Below, piece by piece: positions 4,018 through 7,891 of a stretch of DNA of 7,891 nucleotides. The stretch's first letter is position 1. Each line of letters starts with the position of its first letter. This DNA comes from Cloacimonetes bacterium UBA5456 (GTDB taxonomy: Bacteria; Cloacimonadota; Cloacimonadia; Cloacimonadales; Cloacimonadaceae), in assembly GCA_002427325.1 (NCBI GenBank), contig DIQS01000037.1, forward strand, positions 24,134-32,024, read 5' to 3'. The notes under the pieces are model-generated. The model made no database searches, had not been told where the DNA came from, and saw only the letters and a list, made by a program, of their open reading frames with translations. The translations under genes were made by a program, and so were the position numbers.

Positions 4018-6303
4018 ATGTTTAAAACAATGAAAGCAACAAGGAACGACTTAGCGTTTGCAAAGCCTTGGCAGAGCTTAACGGTAGTGTTATCTGCCGG
4101 TAATATGAAACTTGTGTTATCATGCCTCTTTGCGATATTCGTGAGTGTCAGCAGCGTATTTGCCTGCGCAATGAATTCAGTTGTATGCAAAAGTGGTTAT
4201 AATCTTAGTTCAGATGAAGTTGATTTTGGCGGAATCGGAGTAAACCCGGGTGGAGAATCATACTGGCTTTATCAAATGGGTACAGATAATCCGGATGGTC
4301 ATGGAGCTCTTTACTATCATAGCGATGAATACCAAGGGCATGATTACCAAGTTCTTCATCAATCCGGATATACGAATTATTTTTCATATGGTAGCGAGAA
4401 TCAATTATATAGACTTCAAGATGCGATCAATTCTGACATGGGTGAAATTTGTTACGGAGCATTCATTATGACTGCAAAAGATAAAATGGGGCAAATATTT
4501 ATGGGGCACGCAAGGAGAAGATCAAGCGGCCCGAGAGGTGCTTTTGCTCCGTTTGTTTTTAGACACATTGATAACAGTAGTGCTGTTCCCGATACAACAG
4601 ATTATAGTTTTGCCCATCATGGGACGGTAACTAATGATTATTTAATAAGGATGTTCAATGATATTAGTTTTCATGATTGGTTAGCTCAATATGATACCAA
4701 TAATATTATTAATGGAACCCCAACAAACTATAGTGATCCAACCTCAATCCAGCAAAATAGATATGTTGATTCTGATTATATATTCCTTTGGTTGATCAAG
4801 CATATCGAAGACCACGAATGGAATGTCAGAAATGGTGTGGTGGGAGGGTTGCGAGCTTTAAATGTTAATAATATCATTGGCCCAAGCAGTACCCTAAATA
4901 TCATGTTTTCTGATGGGAATGGAGTGTATGCATTTACAAACGGAGCATCAGATACTCACAAATTGTCATACTCAGATAGCAGTACGAATTTTAAAATCAG
5001 GAGTTATAACACGGTAGATACAAATTGGACTGAATTAGCATCAAATACTCTATATTATTTTCCTGTACACGGAAATATTGAAAAAACCTATGGTGTGCTT
5101 CAAAGTGATCAGGTAAATTATCCTTTAAAAGCTGGACTTAATTGGGTGTGTTTCCCAATCTTACACGATATGCATGGTATATATCCTGACTACACACTAC
5201 GTGACGTAAATAACTATTCTGTGAAACTGGCAACTTTCACTGCGCCTGATGAGCATGATGAATGGGACTATGATCATAGCATAATACAATGGGACGAAGA
5301 TGCAAGAATTAGCCGCACAAACGGTTATATACTCGAGATGGATCCATTGCTTCCCAATGGCACCCATTTCACAAGTATAGGTACAAAAACAGATTATAAC
5401 ACGACCTTGAGTCTCTATGCCGGATATGAAAACTGGCTACCATACTTTTTGGAGAATTCACAAACCCCAATGGCTGCTTTTGGAAGCAATTTTTCTTATG
5501 TCACAGCAATCCATGCCCAAGATTGGTATATCTATAAGTTCAAAGGAAAATGGTATGGTCATCTAAGCCCCGGAGCAACCGGCACTTTGGATTATGGAAA
5601 AATGTATAAAGTGTTTGTAGATCAAGATATCCCTAACTTTTCTTGGTCAAACTTCGGAGTTTCGCCAACTTTCGTAAGAAACGAAACTGAGTATTTTAAT
5701 TATAAAGAAATGCCGGCTTACCAAGCCATTGTGATCGAAAGTATTTCTGGAGACCCTGTTTTTGAGGAGCTGGGAGTATTCAAAGATGGCGTTTGTGTAG
5801 GCGCATTGAAATATGATGGCTATCCACTTAATTTGCAGGTATATGATGATGCTTTTCCGGATGAATTTGAATATGTCTTGTACAGTGGAGAAAAGCATTG
5901 TGGTTTTGTAATGAAAAAGTATTCTCATGATGGCGTACAAGTTCAGGACAGACTCACTTTGGGAAATAAGAATCAATTTTCGATCGTAAATCTTGATAAA
6001 GCAACAGAAAGCGAAAATGCTCCTTATTTGTCTTTTTCAGCTTCTGTTTATCCAAACCCATTTAAAGGCAGCACAAATATCGAGATTAAATCTTCTACGA
6101 AAAGTACTGCGATCATTACGATTTACAATCTCAGGGGGCAATTGGTTAAAAAAATGGAAGCTCTTGAGATTAGCAAGGGCAATAACAGCTTTGTGTGGAA
6201 TTCTAAGAACGACAATGGCGAACTTGTAGCACAAGGACTATATTATTGTAAAATAGAGTTACCAAATCAGACGCTTACAAAAAAGATTACTATATTGAGG
6301 TAA
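4018..6303 (+). CDS. Secreted class II glutamine amidotransferase-like (YafJ-type) protein with C-terminal sorting domain
   Basis: A 761-residue exported multidomain protein. The signal peptide core is at 30-49 (MKLVLSCLFAIFVSVSSVFA), so cleavage would expose Cys50. Residues 50-360 follow the order of YafJ-type GATase class II motifs: NPDGHGALYY (91-100) for 'DGWGI-x-FY', GHARRRSSGP (163-172) for 'aHiR-x-a-x-x-G', AFAPF (175-179) for 'THPF', FAHHGTVTN (198-206) for 'yAHNG', VDSDYIFLWLIKHI (250-263) for 'TDSE', and LNIMFSDGNGVYAF (293-306) for the late 'n-f-l-l-sDG' strand. Residues ~365-545 hold an 'NWVCFP' module ending in KMYKVFV, and ~555-610 an 'E-x-GVFKDGVCVGA' module. Residues ~676-761 are a FlgD-like sorting domain (VYPNPF, IYNLRGQLVKKM, GLYYCKI). 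The usual HNG asparagine is His201. Substrate unknown: it may be an amidohydrolase or a non-enzymatic relative. An alternative is that Cys50 is a lipoprotein cysteine (VFAC, a weak lipobox). Confidence 0.75.
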   Translation: MFKTMKATRNDLAFAKPWQSLTVVLSAGNMKLVLSCLFAIFVSVSSVFACAMNSVVCKSGYNLSSDEVDFGGIGVNPGGESYWLYQMGTDNPDGHGALYYHSDEYQGHDYQVLHQSGYTNYFSYGSENQLYRLQDAINSDMGEICYGAFIMTAKDKMGQIFMGHARRRSSGPRGAFAPFVFRHIDNSSAVPDTTDYSFAHHGTVTNDYLIRMFNDISFHDWLAQYDTNNIINGTPTNYSDPTSIQQNRYVDSDYIFLWLIKHIEDHEWNVRNGVVGGLRALNVNNIIGPSSTLNIMFSDGNGVYAFTNGASDTHKLSYSDSSTNFKIRSYNTVDTNWTELASNTLYYFPVHGNIEKTYGVLQSDQVNYPLKAGLNWVCFPILHDMHGIYPDYTLRDVNNYSVKLATFTAPDEHDEWDYDHSIIQWDEDARISRTNGYILEMDPLLPNGTHFTSIGTKTDYNTTLSLYAGYENWLPYFLENSQTPMAAFGSNFSYVTAIHAQDWYIYKFKGKWYGHLSPGATGTLDYGKMYKVFVDQDIPNFSWSNFGVSPTFVRNETEYFNYKEMPAYQAIVIESISGDPVFEELGVFKDGVCVGALKYDGYPLNLQVYDDAFPDEFEYVLYSGEKHCGFVMKKYSHDGVQVQDRLTLGNKNQFSIVNLDKATESENAPYLSFSASVYPNPFKGSTNIEIKSSTKSTAIITIYNLRGQLVKKMEALEISKGNNSFVWNSKNDNGELVAQGLYYCKIELPNQTLTKKITILR

Positions 6304-6307
6304 TGCG

Positions 6308-6352
6308 TTAAAGACACCGGCAAGGCGGGGTCTTCCCGCTTTGCCGCTTTAA
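6308..6352 (+). terminator. Intercistronic hairpin, weak terminator
   Basis: GGCAAGGCGGG (6319-6329) and CCCGCTTTGCC (6335-6345) form an 11-bp stem with one G-T wobble and a 5-nt loop. TTAAAG (6308-6313) and CTTTAA (6347-6352) can add an outer stem. The 3' side ends in GCTTTAAG rather than a long U-tract, so termination may be partial and the next gene may still be read from the upstream promoter. The CCCGCTTTG side resembles the hairpins at 158-189 and 2078-2109. Confidence 0.55.
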
Positions 6353-6383
6353 GATAAATAATATTATGAACCCGGAGTATAAA

Positions 6384-7891
6384 ATGCGAAACCTTTTAAA
6401 ATCACTTTTAGCACTGTGTTTTTTATTTAGCACAATGCTTTATTCTACCCGGATCATCGTGAAAGCAGATGGCACCGGAGACGCTATCAGCATTCAGGCC
6501 GGTATAAACATAGCTGCAGAGGGCGATACAGTATTGGTATCAGAAGGTATCTGGACAGGCGATATCCTGATAGAAAATAAAACAATCACTTTAGCCAGCC
6601 ACTATATATTAAATGCCGATAGCACTCACATTCACAATACGATAATCGATGGCGAAGACATAAGAACCGGAATAAAAACCCAAAACAGCGGATCGGAAAA
6701 TATGCCTTTGAGGATAGTAGGTTTTACAGTACGAAATTGTCGCAGCGACTCATATCCCTCGTCAGAGCGTTTTTCAAATGGTGGGGGTATTTGTGTAATA
6801 TTTGGCAAGGTTTCAATTGAGCATTGCAAAATTCATCATTGCCGAGCTTATTTTGGCGGAGGCATATATTTTGCTCATGCTAATTTAAATCTTCTTGGCA
6901 ATGAAATATACTCGAATGTAGCGATGTATTCAGGTGGAGGGCTCTGCGTACATACCTTGAATAGTAAGGCTACTTTTGATGCAGAATTCTTGAATAGTAT
7001 TTATCTAAACACATCCGGGCATGCAAATGATATTGCTTATGGCATGGCATGTACTCCTACTGTCATTTATTTAGACAAAGGTTCAGTAAGTGAAGATGAT
7101 CATTATTTCTACGCACGACCCAATAATGATCCAATTTATATTCAACAGAGTATGATTAATCAAGTGAATCACGATTTGTGGGTGAGTCCTATGGGGGATA
7201 ATGCCAATAGCGGTCTATCAGCGGCTTTACCTGTGAAAACTATTAGCTACGCTCTGGCAAAAATCAAGCCTGATGTAGGGCAAAATCTTACCGTGCATGT
7301 GTTGCCGGGCAACTATTCTTGGAGTCAAAACGGTGAATCATTGCCATTACAAATGAAGAGTTACGTAAACATCATCGGTGAGAGCATGGACGAAGTAATT
7401 TTGGATGCAGAAGATTATGGAATGTTCATATTAGGAAGATATGGACAAGACTTTATGACCATTGCAAATCTTACTCTGATTAACGGATATACAGCTTATA
7501 GCAATCTTTTTCAATTGTCGGACATCGTAAATAACCATACCAATAAAATCACTGTAAAAAACATACGTATCAAGGATTCTTATGTCACTTCCGATGCTTT
7601 CCGAATCTTGTCTTGCTACGATATTAGCGTAGATAATCTAATCATAGAAGATACTCAAGCCGGAAACGGGTTTAATATCTTTGTATATGAATTAGGTAAA
7701 TTTTCAAATTTTAGGGTGCAGAGGCTTAGTTCATCAAATTATCATCCCCCTTCTTCGAGCTGTACGGGTGGAATCATCAGAAAACCTCAGGATGTTCAAG
7801 TGCCCCATACAAAGATAGAGATATCTAATTTTTTGATTACAGATGTAATAGATACTTCTGTGTTTTGGGGACCGGTTAATATCGGTATAAG
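6384..7891 (+). CDS. Secreted right-handed beta-helix (pectin-lyase-fold) protein, 3' truncated by window end
   Basis: An open frame of 502 complete codons continues past the right edge. Residues 1-20 are a signal peptide (MRNLLKSLLALCFLFSTMLY). Residues ~22-60 match the start of parallel beta-helix proteins (VKADGTGDAISIQAGINIAAEGDTVLVSEGIW), followed by irregular beta-helix coils with GGG turns (NGGGICVIFG, FGGGIYFAHA, SGGGLCVHT). A second entry module begins at 264-278 (DLWVSPMGDNANSGL), followed by LPVKTISYALAKI, HVLPGNYSW and SYVNIIGESMDEVILDAE, which resembles DUF1565-type beta-helix starts. More coils follow (NLTLINGY, VKNIRIKDSY). Such proteins are usually surface or extracellular adhesins or carbohydrate-active proteins; no catalytic motif is visible. 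GGAG at 6374-6377 supports the ATG at 6384. An in-frame ATG at 6366 lacks a ribosome binding site. A C-terminal sorting domain is expected beyond the window but not seen. Confidence 0.8.
   Translation, partial: MRNLLKSLLALCFLFSTMLYSTRIIVKADGTGDAISIQAGINIAAEGDTVLVSEGIWTGDILIENKTITLASHYILNADSTHIHNTIIDGEDIRTGIKTQNSGSENMPLRIVGFTVRNCRSDSYPSSERFSNGGGICVIFGKVSIEHCKIHHCRAYFGGGIYFAHANLNLLGNEIYSNVAMYSGGGLCVHTLNSKATFDAEFLNSIYLNTSGHANDIAYGMACTPTVIYLDKGSVSEDDHYFYARPNNDPIYIQQSMINQVNHDLWVSPMGDNANSGLSAALPVKTISYALAKIKPDVGQNLTVHVLPGNYSWSQNGESLPLQMKSYVNIIGESMDEVILDAEDYGMFILGRYGQDFMTIANLTLINGYTAYSNLFQLSDIVNNHTNKITVKNIRIKDSYVTSDAFRILSCYDISVDNLIIEDTQAGNGFNIFVYELGKFSNFRVQRLSSSNYHPPSSSCTGGIIRKPQDVQVPHTKIEISNFLITDVIDTSVFWGPVNIGI

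Noticed and set aside
5647..5976. 109-codon minus-strand open frame inside the amidotransferase-like gene
   Set aside because: It is antisense to a well-supported coding region with recognisable domains and has no independent support.
6366..6383. Upstream in-frame ATG for the beta-helix protein
   Set aside because: It has no Shine-Dalgarno sequence. The ATG at 6384 has GGAG at proper spacing and gives a standard signal peptide.

Overview
The window probably comes from a member of the FCB group, and most likely from the Candidatus Cloacimonadota (WWE1). That placement is inferred from protein architecture, not from a marker gene. The clues are a large secreted protein ending in a FlgD-like C-terminal sorting domain (YPNPF...IYNLRGQLV...LYYCKI), a middle 'NWVxFP' module followed by an 'E-x-GVF-x-DG-x-CVGA' module, and a neighbouring secreted right-handed beta-helix protein with a second 'WVSP-x-GDN-x-NSG' module. 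Genes are moderately AT-rich with clear AAGGAG-type ribosome binding sites.

Layout. Positions 1-508 have no credible gene. They carry a short tandem repeat, a terminator-like hairpin, a 16-bp palindrome and an 18-bp inverted-repeat pair. Positions 509-1987 (minus) encode a secreted S41-family serine peptidase. Positions 1988-2388 are a divergent intergenic region with a promoter candidate for the peptidase, a second copy of the same hairpin, a GC-rich non-coding island and a 9-bp inverted repeat. Positions 2389-3471 (plus) encode an ECF-type sigma-70 factor with extensions at both ends. Positions 3472-3782 are an AT-rich gap. From 3783 to the window end, three genes run on the plus strand: a 72-residue secreted protein (TTG start), a 761-residue secreted protein whose N-terminal half looks like a YafJ-type class II glutamine amidotransferase (Ntn-hydrolase fold), and a beta-helix protein cut by the window end.

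How they may work together. The small protein and the amidotransferase-like protein are 16 bp apart, so they are probably co-transcribed. The beta-helix gene follows after an 80-bp gap holding a hairpin without a U-tract, so read-through is possible. All three products, and the S41 peptidase, carry signal peptides. The locus therefore looks like an envelope or surface module next to an unusual sigma factor; that the sigma factor controls it is only a hypothesis.

The most unusual item is the amidotransferase-like protein. Its predicted signal-peptidase site falls directly before Cys50, so export would create the N-terminal cysteine that class II amidotransferases use as nucleophile. Its 'HNG' oxyanion motif reads HHG.
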